NCBI RefSeq assembly: GCF_024029435.1 | Contig: NZ_CP097118.1 | Location: 1,178,001 to 1,242,000, forward strand | Length of the DNA: 64,000 nt | Direction: 5' to 3' | Source: Fructilactobacillus hinvesii | GTDB lineage: Bacteria; Bacillota; Bacilli; Lactobacillales; Lactobacillaceae | Shown here: positions 30,107 through 44,142 of the stretch, one piece after another | Numbering within the stretch: the first letter of the stretch is position 1 | Layout: each line of letters opens with the position of its first letter | Made by a program: the position numbers and the translations under genes | Notes under the pieces: generated by a model | The model's input: only the letters and a program-made list of their open reading frames with translations | Told to the model about the DNA's origin: nothing | The model's database searches: none

Positions 30107-30137
30107 AATCCCTAGCAATCCAGCTGGGGATTTTTTA
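30107..30137 (+). terminator. Terminator after uspA
   Basis: AATCCC.AGC pairs with GCT.GGGATT followed by TTTTTT. It overlaps the 3' end of the convergent regulator gene. Confidence 0.75.
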
Positions 30138-31011
30138 GTTGATAAAGCTCGTAAACTTGGATTAACTTGCTGTTATTTTTTAAGTGCGCTACCTGATCAG
30201 CTTGGTGAAAAAGATGACTTGCAACACTATTTTGCTCTGTTGCTTGAACAGCAAGCCCCTCAAGATAATAAAAGTCGGTTAGACAATAATAGGAATAGTG
30301 TTGCTTCAAATAGCGACGCAATTGTTGACACATCCGTTGGGTTGCTGGATATAATTTGAGAATCAAACCAAGGGTCGTAGTGGCCATTCCAAATTTCATT
30401 AATATCAGCAAAGCTTCTTGTTCCGTTTGCAGCAATAATTCTAACTGCGTAAATGCCTTGTGTAGAGACAGCTGAGCCCGTTTTACAAAGTTAAGCCGTT
30501 GATAAGTGGCCGCTTCCCCCAGATAAGCCAGTCCCTGGGTTAACGTTAGCTGATTATTAACGGGATAACTTAACGCTTGATCAAAGGAAATAATTGCAGC
30601 TTCAAAGTTACTCTGCTGGAGTAACTGTAACAAACCGCAATAGCAATGATAACGACTTAATAACTGCTTAGAATCTAGATTTTCTACTTTAATCTGGGCT
30701 AAACGCCGGGCTCCTTCTTTAAATTCAAACTGAAAAAGATCTAGTTCGAGTGCTTGCAACTGCCGTTCTCCGTAACAATACTGCTTACAAAATTTTTGTT
30801 CTAATTCTTGTTGTTCAACTTTCAAACGTTCTAATAACGCGGGAATAATTTCCCATTTGGAAAAACTGGTGCCATTTTCCAAGGTACTAATGGTAGTTTG
30901 GGTACAAATTCCTCGGGCCAACTCCGCTTGAGATAGGTGAATTTGGTGCCGCCGAACCTTAACCAGGTGACTTAATTCCGCCAATAATTGGGGAGATGGT
31001 AATAACAGCAT
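30112..31011 (-). CDS. XRE/Rgg-like transcriptional regulator with TPR-like C-terminus
   Basis: 299 residues. N-terminal HTH_3 (about 12-68) with LSQAELARGICTQTTISTLE and a long all-helical C-terminal region rich in Leu, Gln and Ala that looks like TPR repeats. This architecture is shared by Rgg, PlcR and other RRNPP regulators, which often bind short peptides. No adjacent peptide-pheromone gene was recognised. It has its own promoter. Targets unknown. Confidence 0.75.
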   Translation of the reverse strand: MLLLPSPQLLAELSHLVKVRRHQIHLSQAELARGICTQTTISTLENGTSFSKWEIIPALLERLKVEQQELEQKFCKQYCYGERQLQALELDLFQFEFKEGARRLAQIKVENLDSKQLLSRYHCYCGLLQLLQQSNFEAAIISFDQALSYPVNNQLTLTQGLAYLGEAATYQRLNFVKRAQLSLHKAFTQLELLLQTEQEALLILMKFGMATTTLGLILKLYPATQRMCQQLRRYLKQHYSYYCLTDFYYLEGLAVQATEQNSVASHLFHQADQVAHLKNNSKLIQVYELYQLKNPQLDC

Positions 31012-31052
31012 CTGTTTGCTCCTCTAAAAACGATTTAATTAAAATAAATATT

Positions 31053-31081
31053 ATTATCCTATCTTTCTTATAATTTGTCAA
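31053..31081 (-). promoter_or_regulatory. Predicted promoter of the Rgg-like regulator
   Basis: TTGACA (31076-31081), 17-bp spacer, GATAAT (31053-31058). Confidence 0.7.
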
Positions 31082-31089
31082 ACTAATAA

Positions 31090-31138
31090 AAAATCCTCCC
31101 CCGAAGTTAACGTTCATTGTAACTTCGGGGGAGGATTC
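31090..31138 (-). terminator. Strong terminator after ddl
   Basis: CCTCCCCCGAAGTTA pairs with TAACTTCGGGGGAGG, followed by ATTTTTT. Confidence 0.92.
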
Positions 31139-31140
31139 TG

Positions 31141-32280
31141 TTATTTAGCTTTATAAACTTTCTTTTGATCCTTCGCTTCTAATGGTTTAAAGTCATGTAA
31201 AATTTGTGCTTGTCGTTCAAATTCATCTTGGGCCAAATCAATTAAGCGATCAATTAATTCTGGATAACTAATGCCAGAAGCTTCCCACAACTGCGGGTAT
31301 AACGAGATGTTGGTAAATCCAGGCAAAGTATTAATTTCACTTAGATATGGAGTAAGGTCTTCTGAAACCAAAAAGTCGATCCGAGCCATTCCCTTTAGCT
31401 CAAGAGCTTGATAAGCATCCAATGCCATTTGTGTAACTTCGTTGCTGACCGCTTCTGGGAGTTCAACTGGAATGGTAAATTCAACCGCACTCGCGTCCAC
31501 AAACTTGTTATCGTACGTGTAAAAAGCATCACTATCCGGAACTTTAATGGCTCCAATCTTAGAAGCTTGCGGGTGTTCGTTTCCAAGGATTGAGATCTCG
31601 ACTTCTTCCGGACCTTCAATTGCCTCTTCAACCAGAACCTTCGTATCATAACGGAGGGCGTCTTGCATCCCTGCTTCATACTCTGCTTCGTTCTCCACCT
31701 TATGAATTCCAATGGAGGAACCTTGGCGAGACGGTTTAATAAATAATATTTTTGAAGCAAGCTTTTCACTAATGCGAGCATAACTCCAGTCAGAAACATT
31801 TTGAGGCGTCACCAAAACGTACTTTGTGTTCCGAACCCCCGTCGCCGTTAAGATCTTTTTGGTAAAGTCTTTATCATAGGCTAAGCCCGAGGCTTGAACT
31901 CCACTACCTACGTATGGTTTTTTTAGTAGTCGTAAGAGTCCCTGAATGGTCCCATCTTCCCCCAGGTTTCCGTGAATAATTGGGAAAAAGACGTCAATCT
32001 TTTTCGTGCTCTCAAGATTTAAAATTGGAGCCAAGGGATTAGCGATGTCTAATTGCGACGCTACCTCAGTGGCCACATCTTCTTCCTTTTCACCCGCAAA
32101 GACCCGGTGAGAAGCTGCGTCATCTAAAATAATTCCGTCCTTAGTAATTAAAAAGAGACTAACATCGTACTTCTCCTTGTCCATTGCATCAAAAATATTG
32201 TGGGCGGACCGTTTCGAAACGTCATGTTCTGAAGAATCGCCCCCAAATAATAGGGCAACATGTTGTTTTGTATCTGTCAT
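31141..32280 (-). CDS. ddl: D-alanine-D-alanine ligase family (predicted D-Ala-D-Lac type)
   Basis: 379 residues from the ATG at 32280 (GGGAG upstream); a longer in-frame start at 32355 has no RBS. ATP-grasp enzyme: LFGGDSSEHDVS at the N-terminus, KPSRQGSSIGIHKV, and NTLPGFTNISLYP at the C-terminus. The position that sets the second substrate is Phe (F260 in YDNKFVD); Tyr here gives D-Ala-D-Ala, while Phe marks depsipeptide (D-Lac) ligases of intrinsically vancomycin-resistant lactobacilli and Leuconostoc (F261 there). Monocistronic, extended -10 TGTTATACT upstream. Confidence 0.94.
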   Translation of the reverse strand: MTDTKQHVALLFGGDSSEHDVSKRSAHNIFDAMDKEKYDVSLFLITKDGIILDDAASHRVFAGEKEEDVATEVASQLDIANPLAPILNLESTKKIDVFFPIIHGNLGEDGTIQGLLRLLKKPYVGSGVQASGLAYDKDFTKKILTATGVRNTKYVLVTPQNVSDWSYARISEKLASKILFIKPSRQGSSIGIHKVENEAEYEAGMQDALRYDTKVLVEEAIEGPEEVEISILGNEHPQASKIGAIKVPDSDAFYTYDNKFVDASAVEFTIPVELPEAVSNEVTQMALDAYQALELKGMARIDFLVSEDLTPYLSEINTLPGFTNISLYPQLWEASGISYPELIDRLIDLAQDEFERQAQILHDFKPLEAKDQKKVYKAK

Positions 32281-32352
32281 CTGCTTTTCTCCCATTCGTG
32301 TGTTTTGGAAACTTAAGTATAACACTTTTTGGTCTAACTTAAAATGCCAAAA

Positions 32353-32379
32353 CAAAAAAGCCTACCGCAGTAGACTTTT
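32353..32379 (-). terminator. Terminator after rodA
   Basis: AGTCTAC, TGCG loop, GTAGGCT and TTTTTT, at the rodA stop codon. Confidence 0.82.
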
Positions 32380-33574
32380 ACGAAAATTGTTTAACGTTAC
32401 TAAACATCGAATTCTTATTGTGATATTGCATTGACATGATGAAGCCAATCCCAATCATATTTCCGATTAGAGCTGATCCACCTTGGCTAATAAATGGGAG
32501 CGGAATCCCAGTCATTGGGATCAGGTCAATACTCATCCCAATGTTTTCCACCACGTGGAAAAGAATCATCATGATTACTCCCGTGGAAATGTAGGCGTAA
32601 AAAACATTCCGGGTTCGAAAGGTCACCTTAATCATTTCGTAAATTAGGAGGAAGTACAACAAGATTAACAAGGTTCCGCCGATGAAGCCAAAGTTTTCTC
32701 CCACTACGGAAAAAATCATATCGGATTCTCGGACCGGAACGTACACGTGCGAAACGTTAAAACCAGTTCCAGTCATTCCTCCAGAACCAACTGCCTTCAT
32801 ACTTTGCCACAGTTGGAATCCCTGATTACTAGAATCAGAGGCGGGGTGCAACCAGCTATCAATCCGTTCAAATTGATACTGCTTAAACCCTAAGTGTCCT
32901 AAAATAGCCCGACCACCGCTAGTAACTACTAACATTACTGCTGTCGTGACTAAGGCAACAAAGGCAATAATTCCAGGGCCTAAGATTTTCCAAGTAATCC
33001 CAGACACAATGATTAATCCACCTAAGATTGCTAGAAACACCACCGTCGTCCCAAAGTCATTTTGCAATTTCAAAAGAATGATCACTGGTAACGTCCACAA
33101 AAACATTTTCCCCAATAACTTCCAATCACTGCGCACCGTATGGATCGGATACTGATTATTGTGGGTAGCGATCACCCGTGCTTCCATTAAAATGTAAGCA
33201 GGTTTCATAATTTCTGACGGTTGGAACGTTAATGGTCCTAAAGCAAACCAACTTTTAGCTCCTGTTTGCACAAAATAAGCTCGACTATACAGAAAGAGCA
33301 CTAGAAACAGTAAAACCACTCCAAACCAATAGATATAAGGAGTAATCTTCCATAGTTGCTGGGCATCAAACTGCATGATAACGACAACCGCTACCGCTCC
33401 AATTACGTACCAAACCAACTGCGATACTACGGTTCGGACAACTGAAACAGAACCAGTATCGTGCGAAGCCGCTACATAAATCGAGCCTAATCCGACCAAA
33501 GCTAACATTAGGACACAAAAGATAATGCTCCAATCAATCCGATCGTCACTTTGCATTTGTCTTCTTTGAAACAC
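32378..33574 (-). CDS. rodA: SEDS peptidoglycan polymerase RodA (FtsW/RodA/SpoVE)
   Basis: 398 residues with about ten transmembrane segments. Family hallmarks: PAYILMEARVI in the middle, LKLQNDFGTTVVF, and near the end GIPLPFISQGGSALIGNM. SEDS proteins polymerise lipid II; the neighbourhood (mbl, yidD, murA) supports the elongation-specific RodA rather than FtsW. It follows the DUF2969 gene and ends the cluster with a terminator. Confidence 0.92.
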   Translation of the reverse strand: MFQRRQMQSDDRIDWSIIFCVLMLALVGLGSIYVAASHDTGSVSVVRTVVSQLVWYVIGAVAVVVIMQFDAQQLWKITPYIYWFGVVLLFLVLFLYSRAYFVQTGAKSWFALGPLTFQPSEIMKPAYILMEARVIATHNNQYPIHTVRSDWKLLGKMFLWTLPVIILLKLQNDFGTTVVFLAILGGLIIVSGITWKILGPGIIAFVALVTTAVMLVVTSGGRAILGHLGFKQYQFERIDSWLHPASDSSNQGFQLWQSMKAVGSGGMTGTGFNVSHVYVPVRESDMIFSVVGENFGFIGGTLLILLYFLLIYEMIKVTFRTRNVFYAYISTGVIMMILFHVVENIGMSIDLIPMTGIPLPFISQGGSALIGNMIGIGFIMSMQYHNKNSMFSNVKQFS

Positions 33575-33603
33575 AGCTAACTCTCCTTCATTTGAATCCT
33601 AGC

Positions 33604-33813
33604 TTAGCGTTGGTGTAAATTATATTCACGAATGATTTGTTGGAGTGCATCCGTTTCATTTTTTTCGTGGAAAACTTGATCACCCACGTAACAATCAAAT
33701 TTATCCTGATTGGCAACGATTTTACCCACTGTTTGGCCTTTAATTTGGACTAAATTTTCGTGTTCGGGAGTAGCCACCACTTCTAGTTCAATTTGTTTTT
33801 CTTTGCGACTCAT
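33604..33813 (-). CDS. DUF2969 family protein
   Basis: 69 residues from the ATG at 33813 (GGAGG five bases upstream; an ATG at 33825 lacks an RBS). Small acidic protein conserved in lactobacilli and streptococci beside mbl/rodA; function unknown. The pattern IELEVVATPEHENLVQIK matches the family. It starts one base after the yidD stop, in the same operon. Confidence 0.8.
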   Translation of the reverse strand: MSRKEKQIELEVVATPEHENLVQIKGQTVGKIVANQDKFDCYVGDQVFHEKNETDALQQIIREYNLHQR

Positions 33814-33814
33814 C

Positions 33815-34069
33815 CTAACCTCCATTCTCTTTCATCTGGTTTCTTCGGACACTAAAATGGTTTGGTACCGGGTCAAAGCCACCGGAAACCAACGGATTAC
33901 ACCGTAAAATCCGTGCACCACCCATGATTAAGCCACGCAGACTCCCAAATCGTTCAATCGCTGTCAGGGTGTAGTGTGAACACGTTGGTTGATACCGACA
34001 CGTCGGTGGTGTATGCGCCGAAATTCCACTTTGATATGCTCTAATGAGCTTAATTAACAAGGCTTGCAC
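33815..34069 (-). CDS. yidD: Membrane protein insertion efficiency factor YidD
   Basis: 84 residues from GTG at 34069. Core motif LIKLIRAYQSGISAHTPPTC and YQPTCSHYTLTAIERFG, with conserved Cys residues and a C-terminal NPLVSGGFDPVP. YidD assists YidC-dependent insertion. A longer version from ATG at 34147 would overlap mbl by 73 bp and has no RBS; the GTG lies 5 bp after the mbl stop with GGA nine bases upstream. Confidence 0.88.
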   Translation of the reverse strand: MQALLIKLIRAYQSGISAHTPPTCRYQPTCSHYTLTAIERFGSLRGLIMGGARILRCNPLVSGGFDPVPNHFSVRRNQMKENGG

Positions 34070-34073
34070 CGCA

Positions 34074-35099
34074 TTAGTTCCGGCCAAAGAGGCTAAATTT
34101 TTGCTTGTTCGGTTGTTTCTTAGTATCAATGTGTTCGAGTAAGGCACTCGCCCCTTTTGCCACGTTTTCTAAAGGATCTTCAGAAACCATCACTGGGACT
34201 GTCAACGCATTGGCAATAACAAAATCAATGTTCTTCAACATTGATCCTCCCCCAGTTAACATCACTCCGCGATCAATAATGTCCGCAGCTAATTCTGGTG
34301 GGATGGTTTCCAGCACACTCTTAGCGGCGTTAATAATCATTTGCACCGACATGTGAATTGCGTCTGCAATTTCAGCACTATTAATGGTGACGGAAATCGG
34401 CATCCCACTCACAGCATCTCGACCCCGAACTTCCATTTCTTGAATGTCATTAGGGTCTGCTTGAGCCGTTCCAATTGCCTTTTTAATTTTTTCCGCGGTG
34501 TGTTCCCCAATGATAATATTATGGGTCCGCTTCATGTAATCAACGATGTCTTGGTTCATGACATCTCCAGCCAATTTAAGCGACTTGCTGGCTACAATGT
34601 CACCTAAAGAAACCACAGCAATGTCTGAAGTCCCCCCACCAATATCAATAACCATGCTTCCCGTTGGTTGGAAAATATCCATTCCGGCCCCAATGGCAGC
34701 GACCTTTGGTTCCTCTTCTAAAAAGACTTCACCACCCACTGATTTTTGAGCGGCTTCAATAATTGCTTTTCGTTCAATGTTAGTAATGTTAGTGGGAGCA
34801 CAAATCATTACCTTGGGCTTTGAAACCATGCCCTTCACGCTTAATTTTTTAATGAAGTAATTTAACATTGCTTCTGTCACATCAAAGTCTGAGATAACCC
34901 CATCCTTTAATGGTCGAATTGCTTTGATGTTACCCGGCGTTCTACCAACCATTTCGTAAGCTTCTTTTCCGACTGCCAGAACTTTGTTAGTTTTCGTATC
35001 GATTGCAACTACGGATGGTTCGTTTAAAACGACTCCTTTTCCAGTTACAGATACCAACACATTGGCTGTTCCTAAGTCAATTCCGATATCTTCGGCCAT
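34074..35099 (-). CDS. mbl: MreB-like rod shape protein (Mbl)
   Basis: 341-residue actin-family filament protein. [20 protein letters not shown] at the N-terminus, VIDIGGGTSDIAVVSLG in the middle, LTGGGSMLKN near residue 285. Paralogue of MreB at 14850-15863. Downstream yidD and rodA indicate a wall-elongation operon. The C-terminal tail (KKQPNKQKFSLFGRN) differs from MreB. Confidence 0.92.
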   Translation of the reverse strand: MAEDIGIDLGTANVLVSVTGKGVVLNEPSVVAIDTKTNKVLAVGKEAYEMVGRTPGNIKAIRPLKDGVISDFDVTEAMLNYFIKKLSVKGMVSKPKVMICAPTNITNIERKAIIEAAQKSVGGEVFLEEEPKVAAIGAGMDIFQPTGSMVIDIGGGTSDIAVVSLGDIVASKSLKLAGDVMNQDIVDYMKRTHNIIIGEHTAEKIKKAIGTAQADPNDIQEMEVRGRDAVSGMPISVTINSAEIADAIHMSVQMIINAAKSVLETIPPELAADIIDRGVMLTGGGSMLKNIDFVIANALTVPVMVSEDPLENVAKGASALLEHIDTKKQPNKQKFSLFGRN

Positions 35100-35165
35100 A
35101 ATTTTTCTTCCTTTCCCGCAAAAATCTAATCGTGTAAATTATATCATAAGTAGCGGCAGAAAGGC

Positions 35166-36437
35166 TTAATCCCCAGTCGAAACCCGCTCAATGTCTGCCC
35201 CTAAATGACGCAATTTCTTTTCAATTTCGTAGTAACCTCGGTCTAAATACTGGAGGTTTGTGATTTGAGTTTCCCCCGTAGCAATCAAACCAGCAATAAT
35301 CAATGCGGCGGCGGCTCGCAAATCAGTAGCAGCGACTTCAGCTCCTTCAAAGTGCGTTGGTCCATGCATGACCACTGTGTTTCCTTTGATTTCGAACTTC
35401 GCATTCATCCGGCGGAGTTCATCTAAATGGCGGAAACGGTTTTCAAACACCGTTTCTGTCAACGTACTTACCCCATCTGCTTCAAGTTGTAACACGGTCA
35501 TCTGTGGTTGCATGTCAGTCGGAAAACCAGGGTAAGGAGCCGTTTCAACGTCCACGGGTTGTAGTGTTTTCGGACCAACTACCTTGATTCCAGCGGCTTC
35601 TTCTGTGACCTGAACGCCCATTTCCCGTAACTTAGCTACGAGGGGTAAGTTGTGTTCCATGATGGCATCTTCTACCAATACGTCTCCCTGAGTTGCAGCA
35701 GCCGCTACCATAAAGGTTCCAGCTTCAATCCGATCTTCTACAACTTGATGATGCACCCCATGTAATTCGTCGACCCCTTCAATCGTAAGGGTATCAGTTC
35801 CAGCCCCCGTAATTTTAGCTCCCATGGCATTTAGCATGTTAACTAAATCCACGATTTCTGGCTCGCGTGCTACGTTTTTAATCACCGTAGTTCCTGTCGC
35901 CAAAGTCGCTGCCATCATCACATTTTGGGTGGCTCCCACACTCGGAAAATCAAAGTAAATTTCAGCTCCGTGAAGGCCTTCTGGGGCCCGAGCTTCTACG
36001 TAGCCCTCGTGTTGTTCAATCGTAGCTCCCATGGCTTCAAAGCCCCGTAAATGGATGTCAATTGGGCGCGAACCAATGGCACATCCACCTGGTAATGCCA
36101 CTCGAGCCTTCCCCAATCGTGCCAATAGGGGCCCTAAGACAACGATGGAAGCGCGCATCTTAGAAACATATTCAAAGGGCGCTTCGCTACTGATATCCCC
36201 GGTCGCGTCTACTGTAATTTGATTGTGATTTTCATCAAAGTTCACCTGTAAGCGCAAACTGCGCAACACCTCGTTCATCACGTGTACGTCCGACAAAATT
36301 GGAGTATTAGTAATGATACTTTTTTCCTGTTTCCCTAAAATAGTGGCAGCCAAAATTGGCAAAACGGCGTTTTTCGCCCCTTCAATGTGGACACTTCCGG
36401 ATAGGCGGTTGCCACCGCGCACAATAATTTTATCCAT
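35166..36437 (-). CDS. murA: UDP-N-acetylglucosamine 1-carboxyvinyltransferase
   Basis: 423 residues; first committed step of peptidoglycan synthesis (enolpyruvyl transfer to UDP-GlcNAc). N-terminal [20 protein letters not shown]; catalytic Cys119 in [11 protein letters not shown], i.e. the fosfomycin-sensitive form. Follows the ATP synthase operon and the DUF1146 gene, the usual lactobacillar order. Confidence 0.95.
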   Translation of the reverse strand: MDKIIVRGGNRLSGSVHIEGAKNAVLPILAATILGKQEKSIITNTPILSDVHVMNEVLRSLRLQVNFDENHNQITVDATGDISSEAPFEYVSKMRASIVVLGPLLARLGKARVALPGGCAIGSRPIDIHLRGFEAMGATIEQHEGYVEARAPEGLHGAEIYFDFPSVGATQNVMMAATLATGTTVIKNVAREPEIVDLVNMLNAMGAKITGAGTDTLTIEGVDELHGVHHQVVEDRIEAGTFMVAAAATQGDVLVEDAIMEHNLPLVAKLREMGVQVTEEAAGIKVVGPKTLQPVDVETAPYPGFPTDMQPQMTVLQLEADGVSTLTETVFENRFRHLDELRRMNAKFEIKGNTVVMHGPTHFEGAEVAATDLRAAAALIIAGLIATGETQITNLQYLDRGYYEIEKKLRHLGADIERVSTGD

Positions 36438-36457
36438 TTCTCTTCTCCTAGCTGATT

Positions 36458-36685
36458 TTAAAATAAGAATTGTAGGTTTTTTAAGTTATCAATAAAGGAG
36501 AGAAAGAAATTACTGCTTAAAGAACCAATTGCCAAGGCCATTAAAACTAATAAAACCTTCCCCTGTTGTTCTTTAATGGGTAAAAACCGTTCAAAATGAA
36601 TTCCTTGAATGGCCCAAAATGCTAAAATCACAAAAAACAACTGACTAATTACACTAATTAAAGCCTGTAATCCAAATCCATTCAT
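36458..36685 (-). CDS. DUF1146 family membrane protein (YwzB-like)
   Basis: 75 residues from ATG at 36685 (GGAGG upstream). Two hydrophobic segments (about 6-25 and 43-62), short and conserved between the atp operon and murA in lactobacilli and bacilli. Function unknown. Probably co-transcribed with murA. Confidence 0.82.
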   Translation of the reverse strand: MNGFGLQALISVISQLFFVILAFWAIQGIHFERFLPIKEQQGKVLLVLMALAIGSLSSNFFLSFIDNLKNLQFLF

Positions 36686-36774
36686 TTTCTCTTCCTCCAT
36701 TGATTGCTATCCTTAATCTTATCATAAAATCCCGCAGGTGTCCCTTCCGCCACTCGTTTCCAGCCATGAATGCA

Positions 36775-36815
36775 TAAAAAAAGAAAGCCATGAAAAACAT
36801 GACTTTCTTTCTAAA
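36775..36815 (-). terminator. Terminator after atpC
   Basis: AGAAAGTCATG, T-rich loop, CATGGCTTTCT followed by TTTTTTT; closes the ATP synthase operon. Confidence 0.88.
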
Positions 36816-36818
36816 AAA

Positions 36819-37247
36819 CTACCGCCGATTAGCAACATTGATCCGATTCAAGGCCCGGCGAAGTTCAACTTCGGCCCGTTTCATTGTATCGGCATCGTGT
36901 TTGCTATTGGCTTCTTCAATTTCTCGTTGAGCCCGTTCCTTCGCATTATTAGCCCGGCCCACATCAATTTGATCTTTGCGTTCCGCACTATCAGCGACAA
37001 TCGTGAGTTCATTATTCGAGAATTCAACGAAACCCCCGTTAACGGCGAGTGTATCAGTTTGACCGTCCTGATTTTTAAACTCAGCCGGGGCAATTTGTAA
37101 GGCGGCAATCACCGGAATATGGTTAGCCATGATTCCCATGTCACCACTTTGCGTTTGCACGACCGCTAATGAACAATTGTCATTAGTATAAATCGGTCCG
37201 TCCGGAGTCACGATACTAACGGTTAAAACATTCTTTGCTTCAGCCAA
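36819..37247 (-). CDS. atpC: ATP synthase F1 epsilon subunit
   Basis: 142 residues. N-terminal beta-sandwich (about 7-90: LTVSIVTPDGPIYTNDNCSL, GDMGIMANHIPVI) and C-terminal helical hairpin. Inhibitory and coupling subunit of F1. Last gene of atpBEFHAGDC, 12 bp after atpD. Confidence 0.96.
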   Translation of the reverse strand: MAEAKNVLTVSIVTPDGPIYTNDNCSLAVVQTQSGDMGIMANHIPVIAALQIAPAEFKNQDGQTDTLAVNGGFVEFSNNELTIVADSAERKDQIDVGRANNAKERAQREIEEANSKHDADTMKRAEVELRRALNRINVANRR

Positions 37248-37259
37248 TTAGATCCCTCC

Positions 37260-38678
<1,419 letters not shown>

Positions 38679-38694
38679 TTAATTCCTCCTATCA

Positions 38695-39615
38695 TTAGTG
38701 ATTCAATGCTTCCTGACCACCAGTAATTTCGGTGATTTCGGTCGTAATCGCAGCCTGTCGAGCTCGATTGTATTTTAATTCCAGAGTAGAAATTAAATCA
38801 TCAGCATTGTCAGTTGCTGCTTTCATCGCCATCGAACTTGATGAATGTTCGGCAGTTTTGGCATCTAAAATTGCCCCGTATACTAAACTTTCCGAATACT
38901 GTGGCAAAATAGCGTGTAACACTTCCTGCTCTGAAGGTTCCACTTCGTATTCAGCAGTCAGAGTTTCGGTTTGGACGCTAGCGCCCGCTCCTTTTCCTCC
39001 AGACATACTTTGTTCAATCGATTCTCGGTCCATTGGGAGTAGTTTTTCTACCCGAAAGTCCGAACGAACTCGATTGACAAAGTGGTTGTAACAAACGTAT
39101 AACTCGCTAAACAAGTGATCGTTATACATTTGGGTGATTGTTTTCACAATCCCTTTAACCTCTTGATAACTAGGAATGTCAGAAACGCCACGATACTCAT
39201 AAGCAACGTTTGCCTGATTCTTTTTATAGAAATCAGCACCCGTTCCTCCTACTGCTAGGATAACGTAGTCATCCGCATTAGGGGTGTGATCGGCGATAAA
39301 CCGATTAGCACCACGGATTGCGTTACTATTGTAACTACCAACCATTCCCCGATCAGACGTAATCACTAAGTAAGCCGTTGGACCTTGCTTGCCTTGGTCC
39401 TTTGTCTTTGAAGGCGTTTGGCTATCTAACAAGTGTGACTCAGCCAAGTGCATTACCACCGCTTTAATTTTAGCCACGTACTCGTTGTACGTTGCCGTTT
39501 GCCCTTGAATTTGATTCAACTTTACGGTTTGGACCATTTGCATGGCTTCCGTAATTTGCCGGGTATTTTTAGTGGAGGCAATCCGGTGCTTGACTTCATT
39601 CATTGATTCAGCCAT
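38695..39615 (-). CDS. atpG: ATP synthase F1 gamma subunit
   Basis: 306 residues; the central rotor shaft. N-terminal helix [20 protein letters not shown] and C-terminal helix with [16 protein letters not shown]. Position between atpA and atpD is canonical. Confidence 0.97.
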   Translation of the reverse strand: MAESMNEVKHRIASTKNTRQITEAMQMVQTVKLNQIQGQTATYNEYVAKIKAVVMHLAESHLLDSQTPSKTKDQGKQGPTAYLVITSDRGMVGSYNSNAIRGANRFIADHTPNADDYVILAVGGTGADFYKKNQANVAYEYRGVSDIPSYQEVKGIVKTITQMYNDHLFSELYVCYNHFVNRVRSDFRVEKLLPMDRESIEQSMSGGKGAGASVQTETLTAEYEVEPSEQEVLHAILPQYSESLVYGAILDAKTAEHSSSSMAMKAATDNADDLISTLELKYNRARQAAITTEITEITGGQEALNH

Positions 39616-39635
39616 TAGTTATCCTCCCTTCAAAT

Positions 39636-41740
<2,105 letters not shown>

Positions 41741-41754
<14 letters not shown>

Positions 41755-42247
41755 GACTATCCAACTCCTTAATGTAAGAATCAATCAACGTCTTTTGATC
41801 ATTGGCGTCTAAGTTCTTTTGAATAATCTTGGAAGCAATTTCAATAGATAAATCAGCTACGTCATCTTTTGTGCTAGCCAGAGCATCTCGCTTTTGTTGT
41901 TCAATGTCCTTAGCCGCATTTTCTTTAATGGTTTTGGCATCCAAGTTTGCGTCACTAATAATGGATTCGCGCCGTTTATCACCGGTTTGTTGGGCCTTAT
42001 TAATGATTTCGTTTGCTTCTGCTTGCGAATTAGCCAAAGCTTCCTTACGTTGTTTTGCCAACTCAAGGGCTTCAGTCCGCGACTTTTCGGCCGTATCAAT
42101 ATCATTGGCAATTTTATCCGACCGGTCTTGCATCATCTTGGTGACTGGTTTCCAAGCAAAAATCTTGATTAACCACATCAGAATAATGAATAACACCGCG
42201 TAGAACAAGGCATCACCAATATTAAATGCCTCTCCAACCACTAACAT
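41741..42247 (-). CDS. atpF: ATP synthase Fo b subunit
   Basis: 168 residues. N-terminal membrane helix (about 10-27: ALFYAVLFIILMWLIKIF) followed by a long charged helix forming the stator dimer. Canonical order between atpE and atpH. Confidence 0.95.
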
Positions 42248-42287
42248 CTATTGACACCTCCTTTGTTTGTTAATCAACATTAAATGA

Positions 42288-42518
<231 letters not shown>

Positions 42519-43229
42519 TTATTCCTCAATTGATAACTTCTGAGAAACATAAACACATGATAAAGTTACAAATACGTAGGCTTGAATACAGCCAATAAAT
42601 ACTGAGAAGGCCATCCACGCCATTTCAATTGGTGCTGAAATAGCCAGCGTGACAATCCCATGCGAAAATGCCATTTTCGCAATTAAACCTGCCAGCAATT
42701 CACCAGCAAAAATATTACCGTACACCCGAATTCCAAGGGTTAAGAAATTAGTAAACTCTTCCATCAAGTTAATTGGCAACAAGTACGGAATGGGCTGCAG
42801 ATAGGTTTCAAAGTGGCCTTTGTAACCCAACTTTTGCACACTCGAGAATTGAGCAATCAACATTGACATCAGCGCAAACGACATTGCAACGATTGGATCG
42901 GCCGTAGGACTCTTTACGTACACAATTCCTCCTACTTCAATATGGAGAAATAATCCCAATTGGTTAGAAACCAAGATGAAGAAGAAGAGCGTAAAAGCCC
43001 ATAAACCATAATCCTTGGTTGATCCACTTGGCATCGTCGACTTCACAATTCCGTTCGTAAAGTCAATCATGTACTCCAATAAATTTTGCTTCCCGGTCGG
43101 CTTCATTTGAATTTTCCGCGAACAGAAATAAACAAAGCTAAACACGATTGCTGCAACGATGAGTCCTGAAATCATGTTCCCAACGTTGAAGGTCAAACCG
43201 CAAAATTGAAAAGTACGAGTTGGATCCAC
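42519..43229 (-). CDS. atpB: ATP synthase Fo a subunit
   Basis: 236 residues with five to six membrane helices and the essential Arg in FTNFLTLGIRVYGNIFAGEL. GTG start at 43229 with AGGTGA upstream. First gene of the operon; no atpI precedes it. Confidence 0.95.
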   Translation of the reverse strand: MDPTRTFQFCGLTFNVGNMISGLIVAAIVFSFVYFCSRKIQMKPTGKQNLLEYMIDFTNGIVKSTMPSGSTKDYGLWAFTLFFFILVSNQLGLFLHIEVGGIVYVKSPTADPIVAMSFALMSMLIAQFSSVQKLGYKGHFETYLQPIPYLLPINLMEEFTNFLTLGIRVYGNIFAGELLAGLIAKMAFSHGIVTLAISAPIEMAWMAFSVFIGCIQAYVFVTLSCVYVSQKLSIEE

Positions 43230-43422
43230 TAATTATCACCTCTTTTGCCTTTCAAATAGCGAACGGTCGGCGCTGAATTCACACCTTGCTTTACCATTCA
43301 TTTTAAGAAAAACCACAACTGCGGCTAATCCTAAAATTCATTAGAATGATACCACCAAATGAAGCTAAATACAAAGTAAATTATTTCCTTTTCACCGTGT
43401 AATGTACGTGATTGATGCCCAA
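43230..43422 (-). promoter_or_regulatory. Upstream region and promoter of the atp operon
   Basis: No gene. A promoter candidate on the minus strand is TTGTAT (43369-43374), 17-bp spacer and extended -10 TGGTATCAT (-10 hexamer at 43346-43351), giving a 5' leader of about 110 nt. Confidence 0.5.
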
Positions 43423-43424
43423 GC

Positions 43425-43458
43425 AAAAAAGCAGAAATCACAAGATTTCTGCTTTTTA
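43425..43458 (-). terminator. Terminator after upp
   Basis: AAAAAGCAGAAATC, loop, GATTTCTGCTTTTTT; perfect stem. Confidence 0.92.
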
Positions 43459-43461
43459 ACT

Positions 43462-44109
<648 letters not shown>

Positions 44110-44142
44110 TTAAATCCACTACTAATCATATCACGAAGTGAA

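Noticed and set aside
30102..30359. Plus-strand open frame of 85 codons
   Set aside because: It overlaps the uspA terminator and the coding strand of the Rgg-like regulator; shadow frame.
34070..34147. Longer YidD start at 34147
   Set aside because: It would add residues not found in YidD and overlap mbl by 73 bp without an RBS.
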